Assembly: GCA_964369265.1 (NCBI GenBank) | Contig: CAYJEV010000020.1 | Location: forward strand, 1 to 24,104 | Origin: DAMCAP01 sp964369265 | GTDB lineage: Bacteria > Bacillota > Clostridia > Oscillospirales > Ruminococcaceae | Direction of reading: 5' to 3' | Length of the DNA stretch: 24,104 nt | Part shown: piece after piece, positions 15,479-23,730 of the stretch | Position numbering within the stretch: position 1 is the first letter of the stretch | Layout of the letters: the number at the start of each line of letters is the position of its first letter | Notes under the pieces: generated by a model | Database searches by the model: none | Seen by the model: the letters and a program-made list of their open reading frames with translations, nothing else | Told to the model about the DNA's origin: nothing | Program-made: the position numbers and the translations under genes

Positions 15479-16520
15479 AACAACATTAACTCCCTTACAA
15501 CTAGGCTTTGCAATATTGTTTTGTAAACTATTTTCGCTTTTAACCTTCACGCCAAGCCAAAATACACCCGCTGGCTCAACCTCTTTATTTGCTGTACCTT
15601 TATCTGGAGGTATAACTATTTTAATAGTTATCATATTAGCAAAAACGATTATAAATCGAGGCTATAATAGCTTTGAGGAATTAAGTAATAGTTTAAATAA
15701 ATATACCAAATTTATATTATATTTTACCTTTTCAATATATGCTGTCTTCATAATAGCAACTACTTCTGGAGAGTTTACAAGCTTTTTGCAAACAACTGTA
15801 TTTAAGCAAGACTCAATTTTTCTATACACCATACTTTTTCTAATCTGCACAGCATATAGCGGAATTGGAGGGGCAAATTCTGTTGGTGGTGTATCTCTTT
15901 TTGGGGTACTATTCATAGTGCCGACTTTTCTCTTAATGGCGTTTTCATTAACTCCTAATATAGGCATATACAATATAATGTCACCATTTGAAAATGGATA
16001 CAGCGAATTTAATAATGTAGTAATGTTTTGGGCCTTATCCTTTGGAGAGATTGTATTTTTATTTTTACTATCCAAAAGCTTTAAAGGCACTATAAAATCG
16101 GCTATCATTGGAATTTTGGGTTCTGTTATTATCTACACAATAATAACCTTCCTCAGCCTAACTGTTTTTGGCGACTACGCATTAACTTCTAACTATCCTG
16201 TTTATTTACTTTCTAGAATTTCTTCTATTGGTTTTATAAGCAGAATGGAGATAGTTTATATTATCATTTGGGTGCTTAGCTGTGTAATTAGAGTTATCAC
16301 TGTTATGTATGCAGTCACAATTATTTCAAACAACAAAAATAAAAACAAATATTTGGTGGCTTTATTTATAATTTCAGCAGTAATATCGCTATATCTTTCA
16401 TATAATTTTGATGCTATTCTAAGCTTTAAGCCTTATGTTTATTTAGAAATAATTCCGTTTTTAACCTTTGCTATTATTGCCATATGTAAAAGGAGGGTTG
16501 TGTATGCTAAAAAGAACTAG
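15471..16520 (+). CDS. Spore germinant receptor B subunit (GerB, spore permease family)
   Basis: A 349-residue integral membrane protein of the spore permease (APC-like) family, with about ten membrane segments from LGFAILFCKLFSLL to VYLEIIPFLTFAIIAI. In GerA-type receptors the B subunit forms the ligand-binding permease-like core and works with the A subunit and the lipoprotein C. I start at the ATG at 15471, which overlaps the gerA stop by 8 bp and has AAAGGA upstream. The frame is open further upstream inside gerA but has no signal there. It overlaps gerC by 17 bp. A short Lys/Arg-rich tail (CKRRVVYAKKN) ends the protein. Confidence 0.93.
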   Translation: MNKTTLTPLQLGFAILFCKLFSLLTFTPSQNTPAGSTSLFAVPLSGGITILIVIILAKTIINRGYNSFEELSNSLNKYTKFILYFTFSIYAVFIIATTSGEFTSFLQTTVFKQDSIFLYTILFLICTAYSGIGGANSVGGVSLFGVLFIVPTFLLMAFSLTPNIGIYNIMSPFENGYSEFNNVVMFWALSFGEIVFLFLLSKSFKGTIKSAIIGILGSVIIYTIITFLSLTVFGDYALTSNYPVYLLSRISSIGFISRMEIVYIIIWVLSCVIRVITVMYAVTIISNNKNKNKYLVALFIISAVISLYLSYNFDAILSFKPYVYLEIIPFLTFAIIAICKRRVVYAKKN

Positions 16521-17520
16521 GCTAATCATTTTTATGTTGATAATAATATGTTTGCTCACTTCCTGCAAAAAAGACACCAGCACGCCTAAAGGTGCAGCTG
16601 CCTTAGTCGGACATGACTTTATTGATGGCAGCCACCTGCTAACACTATCTATTATCTATCCTTCAGAGCAAACAGAGAAAGATGAAGTTAAAGTATTTAC
16701 TTCTAAGAATGAAAACCTCTCCTCAGCTTACAACACCCTTAAAAGCAGATATGGAGGAGAATATATCTTTGGTTCATTACAGGCAATTATAATTGGTGAA
16801 TCGAATGCAAGCAATTCAGATGATTTAGTTAAAATCATAAACGATGAAGGGATAATCTCCCCAACAACGCCCGTTTTTATTGCTAATAATGCTAATGAGC
16901 TAATTTCAGGAAACACTGAGCCAACCTCACCTTTCAGTCTTCTATCAGCTCATAAAAATTCGGCAGACTCTTATATTAGTGTAAACAGCGATATCATATC
17001 TCTGCTTAGTAGCGAAAGCGAGCTTGTTCCTAAAGTTTATTTAGATGAGGATGCAAATGCTTATACTGAGGATGGTGCGCTAATTAAAAACAGTAAAATT
17101 ATTGATAATTTTTCTGACAACATCTCACTATCAGTTAATTTAATAAATTCATCTATAGGAAGCTTTAAAACTAACATTGATGGAGTGGATATCGAGATTT
17201 CTTCTGCAAATACTAAAATAAAGCCTAAATATCAACAAAACAAACTTATTTTTCAAGTGGAATTAAATGCAGCTATTGATGTAATTTCAACTGATGAATT
17301 TGACACAAAAAAACTCCTTGAAAACACATCAACATTCTTAGAAGAAAATTTATTACATGCTTTTGAAGAAATTTTCCAAAAAAATGGCGCAGATATTTTC
17401 AGTTTAAAGCAAAGGGCAAAGCAGTATTGTTCTTTTAGTGGCGAGGAGTTTTCGGAGCAAATTTTTTCCGAGTCTAGCTTTGCAATTTCGGTAAAACTAT
17501 CGACATCTTCTGCTAGTTAA
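16504..17520 (+). CDS. Spore germinant receptor C subunit (GerC lipoprotein)
   Basis: A 338-residue lipoprotein of the GerC family. The signal peptide ends LLTSC, so Cys21 is the likely lipidated residue. The mature part begins KKDTSTPKGAAALVGHDFIDGS and contains the GerC-type N-terminal domain, including AYNTLKSRYGGEYIFGSLQAIIIGES and SPTTPVFIANN. The C-terminal domain carries the amphipathic segment LEENLLHAFEEIFQKNGADIFSLKQRAKQYC. I start at the ATG at 16504 with a strong SD (AGGAGG, 7 nt). It is the last gene of the gerA-gerB-gerC operon. Family members are usually somewhat longer (about 360-400 residues), and this one is compact but appears intact. Confidence 0.93.
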   Translation: MLKRTRLIIFMLIIICLLTSCKKDTSTPKGAAALVGHDFIDGSHLLTLSIIYPSEQTEKDEVKVFTSKNENLSSAYNTLKSRYGGEYIFGSLQAIIIGESNASNSDDLVKIINDEGIISPTTPVFIANNANELISGNTEPTSPFSLLSAHKNSADSYISVNSDIISLLSSESELVPKVYLDEDANAYTEDGALIKNSKIIDNFSDNISLSVNLINSSIGSFKTNIDGVDIEISSANTKIKPKYQQNKLIFQVELNAAIDVISTDEFDTKKLLENTSTFLEENLLHAFEEIFQKNGADIFSLKQRAKQYCSFSGEEFSEQIFSESSFAISVKLSTSSAS

Positions 17521-17538
17521 CAAGGTCTTTTTAACCTT

Positions 17539-17568
17539 GCATATATGCTTATAACTTTGAGAAAACTA
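17539..17568 (+). promoter_or_regulatory. candidate forespore (sigma-G/sigma-F type) promoter of spoIVB
   Basis: GCATA (17539-17543), an 18-bp spacer and AAAACTA (17562-17568) match the sigma-G pattern GHATR-N18-CAHWHTA at all but the first -10 base. It lies 92 bp upstream of the spoIVB ATG, and spoIVB is known to be transcribed by sigma-G in the forespore. A weak 6-bp hairpin just after gerC (17521-17539) lacks a T-run, so read-through from gerC is also possible. Confidence 0.45.
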
Positions 17569-17659
17569 AATAAGCAACCACACAGAGTTATTAAAGCCGT
17601 CCACAAAAACAAAATGTATTTTAAAAGAAAATTTGGATGGCTAGTGAAAGGAGATCTTA

Positions 17660-18862
17660 ATGAAACGATTTTGCAGAAAGCTCTGTGCAATCTTTTCAGT
17701 TGCTATCATTTGCACAACTGCATATACCCTTTACCTTTCCCACTCCTTACCAGACAACTATTATGTTGTTGAAGGGCGTTCCCTGTCTTTAAACAATAAT
17801 AAAGCTATCACTACTTCTAGTTTAGTAGACACACTTCCAACTGAAGTCTATTCTATTGCTGGCAACAGCTACAATGTAACCCTGTCTTTAAACAACACTA
17901 TACCTATTAAAGATGTTAGTGTTGAGGTTGTAAATGAAGATATGCTTGTGGTTGGTGGAGCTCCGTTTGGAATAAAAATGTTTACTGATGGTGTAATGGT
18001 TGTGGGGATGTCCGATATTGATATGTCGGGCAAAATGATAAATCCAGCGAAAGAAGCTGGCATTAAAGTTGGCGATACTATAACTTATATAAACAACCAA
18101 AAAATCTCCTCCAATGCAGATATTAAGTCTGCTATTGAAAAGTTTGATGGTATCCCTTTAATTATCTCATTTAAAAGGGAGGGCAAAAATAGCCAAACAC
18201 AACTAACCCCTATATACCAAGATGGTGTTTACCGCTGTGGAATTTGGGTTAGAGACAGCACTGCTGGCATGGGAACGATAACTTACTATGACCCAGAAAC
18301 AGAAGTGTTTGGAGGGCTTGGACACGCTGTTTGCGATGTTGATACTGGGGAGATAATGCCTATCTCCACTGGAGAAGCTGTTGATGTCAGAATAACAGGA
18401 GTTAATAAAGGAGAATCTGGAGAGCCTGGAGAGCTTGTTGGTATTTTTGGTACAAGCGTTATAGGCGATTTATCAGTTAATGATGATACTGGAGTTTTTG
18501 GCACACTCTCCTCCCCTCCAAGCAGCTCGCTTGTTCTACCAAAAGCACAGTACCACGAAATTACAACTGGACCTGCCACCATATACACCACTACTAGCGG
18601 CAATACACCAAAAGAATATTCTATATTTATAGAAAAAATTGCCTCCGAACATCTAAACCCCACTAAAAATATGGTCATCAGAGTCACAGACCCAAAACTT
18701 TTAGAGCAAGCTGGAGGTATAGTTCAAGGTATGTCAGGCTCACCTATCATCCAAAATGGTAAGATTATCGGCGCTGTTACCCATGTTTTTGTTAATGATC
18801 CAACAAGAGGTTATGGTATTTATATTGATAATATGATTGATAGTGCTGAGTATGTAGCTTAA
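17660..18862 (+). CDS. spoIVB: SpoIVB serine peptidase (S55 family)
   Basis: A 400-residue sporulation protease. It is made in the forespore, crosses into the intermembrane space, and triggers pro-sigma-K processing in the mother cell. An N-terminal membrane/signal segment lies at about 8-27. A PDZ domain (about 100-185) includes INPAKEAGIKVGDTITYINNQKI. The S55 peptidase domain (about 190-395) has catalytic His222 in GGLGHAVCDVDTG, Asp344 in VTDPKLLEQ, and Ser359 in QGMSGSPIIQNGKIIGAVTHVFVNDP. Length is close to known SpoIVB (about 425). The ATG at 17660 has the SD AAAGGAG, 6 nt away. In most spore formers spoIVB is followed by spo0A; here it follows a germinant receptor operon and ends at a terminator. 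Confidence 0.96.
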   Translation: MKRFCRKLCAIFSVAIICTTAYTLYLSHSLPDNYYVVEGRSLSLNNNKAITTSSLVDTLPTEVYSIAGNSYNVTLSLNNTIPIKDVSVEVVNEDMLVVGGAPFGIKMFTDGVMVVGMSDIDMSGKMINPAKEAGIKVGDTITYINNQKISSNADIKSAIEKFDGIPLIISFKREGKNSQTQLTPIYQDGVYRCGIWVRDSTAGMGTITYYDPETEVFGGLGHAVCDVDTGEIMPISTGEAVDVRITGVNKGESGEPGELVGIFGTSVIGDLSVNDDTGVFGTLSSPPSSSLVLPKAQYHEITTGPATIYTTTSGNTPKEYSIFIEKIASEHLNPTKNMVIRVTDPKLLEQAGGIVQGMSGSPIIQNGKIIGAVTHVFVNDPTRGYGIYIDNMIDSAEYVA

Positions 18863-18868
18863 CAAAAG

Positions 18869-18904
18869 AAGCGTGATGGATTATTTATTTCGTCACGCTT
18901 TTTT
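18869..18904 (+). terminator. intrinsic terminator of spoIVB
   Basis: AAGCGTGA (18869-18876) pairs with TCACGCTT (18893-18900) around a 16-nt loop, and six T follow. It lies 7 bp after the spoIVB stop. Confidence 0.85.
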
Positions 18905-19185
18905 GGTTTATATTTTTTATGTATGCTATCTGCCTCTATTCATTCACTATTAAATTTGCTAAAAAGAGCAGTAGTCTGTTGAGTTTCAAATTTAAGGAAA
19001 AGTAGCTTCCAATAATTAAATTGAGGAAAAAAGCGAGTATGCCCTGAAAACTCGTTTTTTTTATAAAATAATATTAAAATAAGATATATTTCAATTACAT
19101 ACTGATGTTAAATATAGATTAGTTAATAGGCTTTATAGCTTATGACATGGTGATTTTGTTCAGAAAGTAAAATGGAAATGCTAAA
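18905..19185. other. AT-rich intergenic region without a recognised gene
   Basis: Between the spoIVB and folD terminators I find no convincing open reading frame on either strand. The only structured element is the T-tailed hairpin at 19029-19062. I see no clear -10/-35 pair leading into it. The region may be decayed sequence, or it may hold a small RNA. Confidence 0.5.
19029..19062 (+). terminator. terminator-like hairpin with no assigned gene
   Basis: CGAGT (19034-19038) pairs with ACTCG (19050-19054) around an 11-nt loop. A G-T wobble and flanking A-T pairs extend the stem, and eight T follow on the plus strand. No coding sequence lies between it and the spoIVB terminator 125 bp upstream. 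It could be a backup terminator or the end of a small RNA. Confidence 0.5.
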
Positions 19186-19210
19186 GGCGATGAGTGCAGT
19201 TCTCATCGCC
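19186..19210 (-). terminator. candidate terminator of the M16-lgt-folD operon
   Basis: A perfect 9-bp stem (GGCGATGAG with CTCATCGCC) encloses a 7-nt loop, 27 bp after the folD stop. On the minus strand only a short T-run follows (TTTAGCATTT), so termination may be weak or factor-assisted. Confidence 0.6.
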
Positions 19211-19237
19211 TTAATGTTTTTAGTTTAATATGTAATC

Positions 19238-20092
19238 TTATTTTTTGTTTAATCTGTTAATAGCTGACTGAACAGTGTTTTTTAGCAGTACAGTAATAGT
19301 CATAGGACCAACACCGCCAGGAACAGGAGTTATAAATGAAGCCTTTGGCTCAACTGCTAGATAATCAACATCTCCGCAAAGCTTGTTATTTTCATCTCTG
19401 TTAATACCAACATCAATCACAACAGCGCCTTCTTTAACCATATCTGCCCCAACAAATTTTGGCTTTCCAATAGCAGCGACTAAAATATCTGCATTAGCGC
19501 AAACTTCTTTTAGGTTTTGTGTTTTGGAATGGCAGATAGTAACTGTTCCATGCTTTTCAAGAAGCAGCATAGCCATTGGTTTACCAACTATATTTGAACG
19601 CCCAAGCACAACGCAGTTCTTGCCTTTAACATCAATGTTTGAATAAGCTAGCAAATCCATAACACCAGAAGGTGTGCATGGTGCAAAGCTATATTCACCA
19701 ATCATAACCTTACCAACATTAGCAGCGCAAAAAGCATCAACATCTTTGTCTGGTGAGATAGCGGCAATAATCGCCTTATCATCGATATGTTTTGGTACTG
19801 GAAGTTGACAAAGAATACCATCAATATTCTCGTCATTGTTTAATTTGTCAATTAGCATTAGAAGTTCTTCTTGAGTTGTTTCAGCTGGAAGAGCATATTT
19901 TTCTGAATAAATACCAATCTCTTCGCAACCCTTTTCTTTGTTTCTTACATAGACCTGAGAAGCTGCATCATCACCAACAATTACAACTGCAAGCCCTGGT
20001 CTGCACCCCTTAGCAGTAAGCTCGGCTGTCTTCGTCTTTAGCTCATCTCTAATTTGTGCAGATATTTTCTTACCATCAATAATCTGTGCCAT
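19238..20092 (-). CDS. folD: Methylenetetrahydrofolate dehydrogenase/cyclohydrolase
   Basis: A 284-residue bifunctional cytosolic enzyme that interconverts 5,10-methylene-THF, methenyl-THF and 10-formyl-THF using NADP. Catalytic residues are present: Tyr48 and Lys52 in YVRNKEK, Gln96 in GILCQLPVPKHI, and Asp119 in PDKDVDAF. The Rossmann nucleotide loop is VVLGRSNIVGKP (about 162-172), and PVPGGVGPMTITVLL is the C-terminal signature. The ATG at 20092 has the SD GGAGG. It lies 53 bp after lgt without a visible terminator, so it is probably last in the M16-lgt-folD operon. Length is standard. Confidence 0.98.
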   Translation of the reverse strand: MAQIIDGKKISAQIRDELKTKTAELTAKGCRPGLAVVIVGDDAASQVYVRNKEKGCEEIGIYSEKYALPAETTQEELLMLIDKLNNDENIDGILCQLPVPKHIDDKAIIAAISPDKDVDAFCAANVGKVMIGEYSFAPCTPSGVMDLLAYSNIDVKGKNCVVLGRSNIVGKPMAMLLLEKHGTVTICHSKTQNLKEVCANADILVAAIGKPKFVGADMVKEGAVVIDVGINRDENNKLCGDVDYLAVEPKASFITPVPGGVGPMTITVLLKNTVQSAINRLNKK

Positions 20093-20145
20093 AATTAAAC
20101 CTCCATATTTTTATTTTTAACCCTAATGGGATATGCGTAATAAAA

Positions 20146-21105
20146 CTATTTCTGTTCTTCCTCTATCTTCTCGATTTCCTTAAACTCTTGCTCATCTTTG
20201 GAGATATCAGCTTGTTCTAAAATATCTCCTTGATTTGCTGTAGAAGCTGTTTCATAGGCTAAAACTGCTGGGATGTTCTTTCTAAACTTGGACAACAAGA
20301 ACAGCGCAATAATAACCGCTACAATAGCCAGCATTTGAGATACTCTAAAGCTACCAAGCATTAAGCTATCTGTTCTTAGCCCCTCTATTACAGCCCTACC
20401 AGCCCCGTTCCAAGCTAGGAACATTAGTGTAAGCTCGCCTTTGAATTTGCGCTTTTTAGTATAACTAGCAAGCACAAAAAATCCAATAACTAGCCATACT
20501 GATTCATAAAAGAATGTTGGATGCACTGGCATATTAGGATCAACTACAATACCATCTTCTAAAAGCGTTGGGAGCATATTTGTTAGATATGAAGTTACCT
20601 TTGGAGAAGTCATTCCCCAAGCAAGTGTAGTGTTGCCGCCAAATGCCTCAACATTGACAAAATTCCCCCATCTTCCAATCCCTTGCCCCAATAAAAGTCC
20701 AGGAACAACCAAATCAAATACTGATATAACAGAGATTTTCTTTCTTCGACACATCAACCATATGCCTAAAGCACCTCCAATAATGCCGCCATAAATTGCT
20801 ATGCCGCCATTATGTATCTTCCAAACCTCATCTAAATGCTGGCTGTAGTAGTCCCACTGAAAAGCGACATAATAAATTCTTGCGCCAACAACACCACTAA
20901 AAATTCCAACTAAAATTATATCTGTTAGTGGGTCATCATGAATGCCAAACTCCTTGCAGTTTCTATAGCAATAGAAAATTCCAGATCCAATTCCCAGCGT
21001 GGCAATAATACCATACCAGTATATTGGAAAGCTACCAATAGAAAAAGCAACAGGGTTTATAGCAAATTCAAGCCCCAAACCAGGAAAAGCTATTATATTC
21101 TCCAA
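20146..21105 (-). CDS. lgt: Prolipoprotein diacylglyceryl transferase
   Basis: A 319-residue membrane enzyme that transfers diacylglycerol from phosphatidylglycerol to the lipobox Cys of prolipoproteins; PstS and GerC in this window are probable substrates. It has about seven membrane segments. Signatures are GARIYYVAFQW (74-84), HNGGIAIYGG (98-107), and the Lgt signature GRWGNFVNVEAFGG (144-157) with the essential Arg145, followed by HPTFFYESVW. It starts at TTG 21105 with the SD GGAG, 7 nt away. The C-terminus carries an extra hydrophilic, Glu-rich tail of about 45 residues (from FRKNIPAVLAYE) that the core family does not need. Confidence 0.97.
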   Translation of the reverse strand: MENIIAFPGLGLEFAINPVAFSIGSFPIYWYGIIATLGIGSGIFYCYRNCKEFGIHDDPLTDIILVGIFSGVVGARIYYVAFQWDYYSQHLDEVWKIHNGGIAIYGGIIGGALGIWLMCRRKKISVISVFDLVVPGLLLGQGIGRWGNFVNVEAFGGNTTLAWGMTSPKVTSYLTNMLPTLLEDGIVVDPNMPVHPTFFYESVWLVIGFFVLASYTKKRKFKGELTLMFLAWNGAGRAVIEGLRTDSLMLGSFRVSQMLAIVAVIIALFLLSKFRKNIPAVLAYETASTANQGDILEQADISKDEQEFKEIEKIEEEQK

Positions 21106-21143
21106 ATTAACACTCCATTCTGCTTATTAAAGCAATTTTATGT

Positions 21144-21162
21144 ACCCTTATAAAATAAGGGT
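21144..21162. promoter_or_regulatory. short palindromic hairpin between the second M16 gene and lgt
   Basis: ACCCTTAT-aaa-ATAAGGGT is a perfect 8-bp inverted repeat with a 3-nt loop, touching the stop of the M16 gene. No T-run follows on the minus strand, so it is not a full terminator. It may partly attenuate or stabilise the operon mRNA. Confidence 0.4.
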
Positions 21163-22436
21163 TATTCTTTTGGCGAAATCACTGAAAGCACAGAATATTC
21201 TGGATCAATATTCTCAACTAAAGCTCTGTTAACTTCGTCCTCTGTTATGCCTTCAAACACCTCAAGCAAAGTATAGGCATTAGCGCCAACAAATTCAGCA
21301 GACATCGATAATGAAGCAATAGACTCTGTGTTACTATACATACCAATATATCTTCCATAGCAAGCCTTTTTCGCCCTATTAAAGTTATCTCTGCCAATGC
21401 CATTTTTACGAAGCTTGTTTATCTCTTCGCAGATTAGTTTATATAACTTGTCAGGGTCTTTACTTTCTCCTGAGATGATAGAAGTAAAGAAATCTGCTCC
21501 GCTTAATATCTCATCATCAAAGGACGCATTGATAAGCCCAGTGTCGTATAAACTTCTATAAAATTCAGTCGCTTCGCCAATTATTGCTTCCATTAGAAGC
21601 TCCATAATAGGTTGTCTTTTGAAGTTTTCAATTGGAGAGATAGATACTCCTTTAAAGCCGATGTTAAATAGCGGAAGAGATACAGCTAGCTTATCCTCAA
21701 CTCTCTTCTCCATAACCTCACGAGGCTCAGTCACCTCTAGGCGGTTAATCTTTATATCCTCTGCCTTTTTAAGAGGCTTTAGCACCTCAAGCGCTTCATC
21801 AATATCAAACTTTCCAGCAATTGAAAGCACCATATTATTTAGGTTATAGAAAGTATTATAGCAATAATAAAGAAGCTCATCTGTTATCTCTGAAATGCTC
21901 TCCACTGTTCCAGCGATGTCTATTTTAAGTGGGTGGTTTTTATAAAGTGCAGTTAGCATATTAAAGAAAACCTGCCAATCAGGATTATCATCATACATTC
22001 TAATCTCTTGCGCAATAATCCCCTGCTCTTTTTCAACACTAGCCTTTGTGAAATACGGCTTTGTTACAAGAGATACTAATATTTCAAGCGATTCTTTAAA
22101 GTTATCTGTTGCGCCAAAAAGATATGCTGTTTTATCAAAGGAAGTATAGGCATTTGCAGATGCACCAGTTTTTGCATACTTTGTAAAAGCATCTCCGTCC
22201 TCGTCTTCAAACAGCTTATGCTCTAAAAAGTGAGCAATACCAGCTGGCACTTCTTTTAATGGCGCATCAGCTGTTGAAAAGCAGGTATCAACAGAGCCGT
22301 ATTTTGTTCCAAAAAGCGCATAAACATTGCTATATTCAGGCATTGGATACAAAAGCACAGTTAGTCCGCTTTCGTGTTTTAATCTATAATATCCTTCAGA
22401 AAGCTTGCTGCTTTCAATTCTTTGCATATTTTCCAT
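21162..22436 (-). CDS. M16 family metallopeptidase (YmfH-like, catalytic subunit)
   Basis: A 424-residue M16 (pitrilysin/insulinase) peptidase of the YmfH type. The inverted zinc motif HFLEH (His69, Glu72, His73) is intact, in GIAHFLEHKLFEDEDGDAFTKYAKTGASANAYTSFDKTAYLF. A third ligand Glu144 lies about 71 residues later (IIAQEIRMYDDNPDW). The C-terminal half is the inactive M16 domain with NRAKKACYGRYIGMY. M16B proteins act as dimers, and the upstream gene probably encodes the non-catalytic partner. The start ATG at 22436 overlaps the upstream stop (TAATG), showing coupling. The substrate is unknown. Relatives occur next to each other in most Firmicutes. Confidence 0.93.
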   Translation of the reverse strand: MENMQRIESSKLSEGYYRLKHESGLTVLLYPMPEYSNVYALFGTKYGSVDTCFSTADAPLKEVPAGIAHFLEHKLFEDEDGDAFTKYAKTGASANAYTSFDKTAYLFGATDNFKESLEILVSLVTKPYFTKASVEKEQGIIAQEIRMYDDNPDWQVFFNMLTALYKNHPLKIDIAGTVESISEITDELLYYCYNTFYNLNNMVLSIAGKFDIDEALEVLKPLKKAEDIKINRLEVTEPREVMEKRVEDKLAVSLPLFNIGFKGVSISPIENFKRQPIMELLMEAIIGEATEFYRSLYDTGLINASFDDEILSGADFFTSIISGESKDPDKLYKLICEEINKLRKNGIGRDNFNRAKKACYGRYIGMYSNTESIASLSMSAEFVGANAYTLLEVFEGITEDEVNRALVENIDPEYSVLSVISPKE

Positions 22437-23725
22437 TAAGCATTTTCTCCCTCGTTAATTGGTGAAAGCAGATAGATACTATCAAGCTCTACAGTATTTG
22501 CAATCTTTGCAATCATCTCTTTATCAATGCTATCAATAACAGCAAAATCGTCTTTTGGCATTCTCTCTCTATTAGTTAATGAAGCTGTTAAATGCCAATT
22601 TTCTATACCGCTAAGAGAATCAGTTACTGCTCTTAAGCTATTTTTAATAGCAAGCTTTGCAGAATTTATCTCATCATCTGAAATAATGCCATTTTTAACA
22701 TCATCAAACTGCTTTAGTATTTCTGCCTTTGCCATCTCAACTTTATCGACTTCAACACCACTATCAACAAACATTGTGCCATTTAGATGGTCATATCTGC
22801 TAGCGCAATAATAACAAAGAGAAAGCTTCTCTCTAACATTTACAAATAGCTTTGAAGATACAGTTGCACCATAAAGGATATTCATAAGCTTTGCCGCCAT
22901 AATATCTTGCTCAGTTTTTTGCTCAGGCACTCTAAAGCCTAAAGCCAATTTGCACTGCACAACATCTAGCTTTTCATTTTGCTCATTTATTGGTGAGGCA
23001 ACTGGGTAATAAGTTGGTGGGATAGGAGTGTTAGTCTTTCTGCCAAGATTTCCAAAATGCTTTTTAAAAACCTCAAGCGCAATATTATTATCGCCCTTGC
23101 CAACAGTTATCATTCTAATATCGGCAGTTGCAATAGCATTTTTATATGCTTCATATGCTGATTTTGGAGTTATGGCCTCTATATCTTCAACTTTACCATA
23201 CTTTTTGATAGCTATAGGTCTGCCCTTGTCCATTAGTTGTCTAAGCTGGGAGATTGCGTAGCCTCTTTTATCGTTAATTTCGCTAAGCACTGTATCAATA
23301 AGGTTTTGCTTTTCAATTTCTAAATCTTCCTCTAAAAAAGCGTTGCCCTTAACAACAGGAGATAGCACCACATTGCATAATAGCTCTGCTGAACGTTTTA
23401 GTATGTCTTCATTATCTAATGTAAAGCGATTATCGATGCTTTGTATGCTATAGGTTAGTATTTGGTTAGCACCAATCTTTGCAACATCACTAACTAAAGC
23501 TGCACCATAAAGTTCATCAAGCTCTCTGTTAAGTTTGCTAAAATCTTCAAAGCCTTTGCAGCCACGACGCATAATAAAAGGCAGCAACGCATTAGCAGAA
23601 ACTGTACTTTCTTGTAGAGGTATAGTTAGATAAATTGACACCCTATTGTGTTTAAATTTGCTGTCTGTAATGCCATAAAAGGAAATGCCATCAGCTAAAA
23701 TTTGTTTGTTATATTCATTTTGCAT
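22436..23725 (-). CDS. M16 family peptidase-like protein (YmfF-like, non-catalytic subunit)
   Basis: A 429-residue M16-fold protein without the HxxEH zinc motif. The equivalent region reads LPFIMRRGCKGFEDFSKLNRELDELYGAAL, so it is probably the regulatory or substrate-binding half of a heterodimer with the next gene. The C-terminal half has MAAKLMNILYGATVSSKLFVNVREKLSLCYYCASRYDHLNGTMFV, the usual M16 R/Y region of the partner subunit. I start at the ATG at 23725, with GGAG 6 nt upstream. The in-frame ATG at 23737 and TTG at 23749 lie inside the 149-bp repeat and lack an SD. The SD of this gene is the last five bases of the first repeat unit. It is first of an M16-M16-lgt-folD run. Confidence 0.92.
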   Translation of the reverse strand: MQNEYNKQILADGISFYGITDSKFKHNRVSIYLTIPLQESTVSANALLPFIMRRGCKGFEDFSKLNRELDELYGAALVSDVAKIGANQILTYSIQSIDNRFTLDNEDILKRSAELLCNVVLSPVVKGNAFLEEDLEIEKQNLIDTVLSEINDKRGYAISQLRQLMDKGRPIAIKKYGKVEDIEAITPKSAYEAYKNAIATADIRMITVGKGDNNIALEVFKKHFGNLGRKTNTPIPPTYYPVASPINEQNEKLDVVQCKLALGFRVPEQKTEQDIMAAKLMNILYGATVSSKLFVNVREKLSLCYYCASRYDHLNGTMFVDSGVEVDKVEMAKAEILKQFDDVKNGIISDDEINSAKLAIKNSLRAVTDSLSGIENWHLTASLTNRERMPKDDFAVIDSIDKEMIAKIANTVELDSIYLLSPINEGENA

Positions 23726-23730
23726 ATAAT

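Noticed and set aside
17520..17539. Terminator after gerC
   Set aside because: The hairpin CAAGGT/ACCTTG has only 6 bp and no T-run after it, so I do not call it a terminator.
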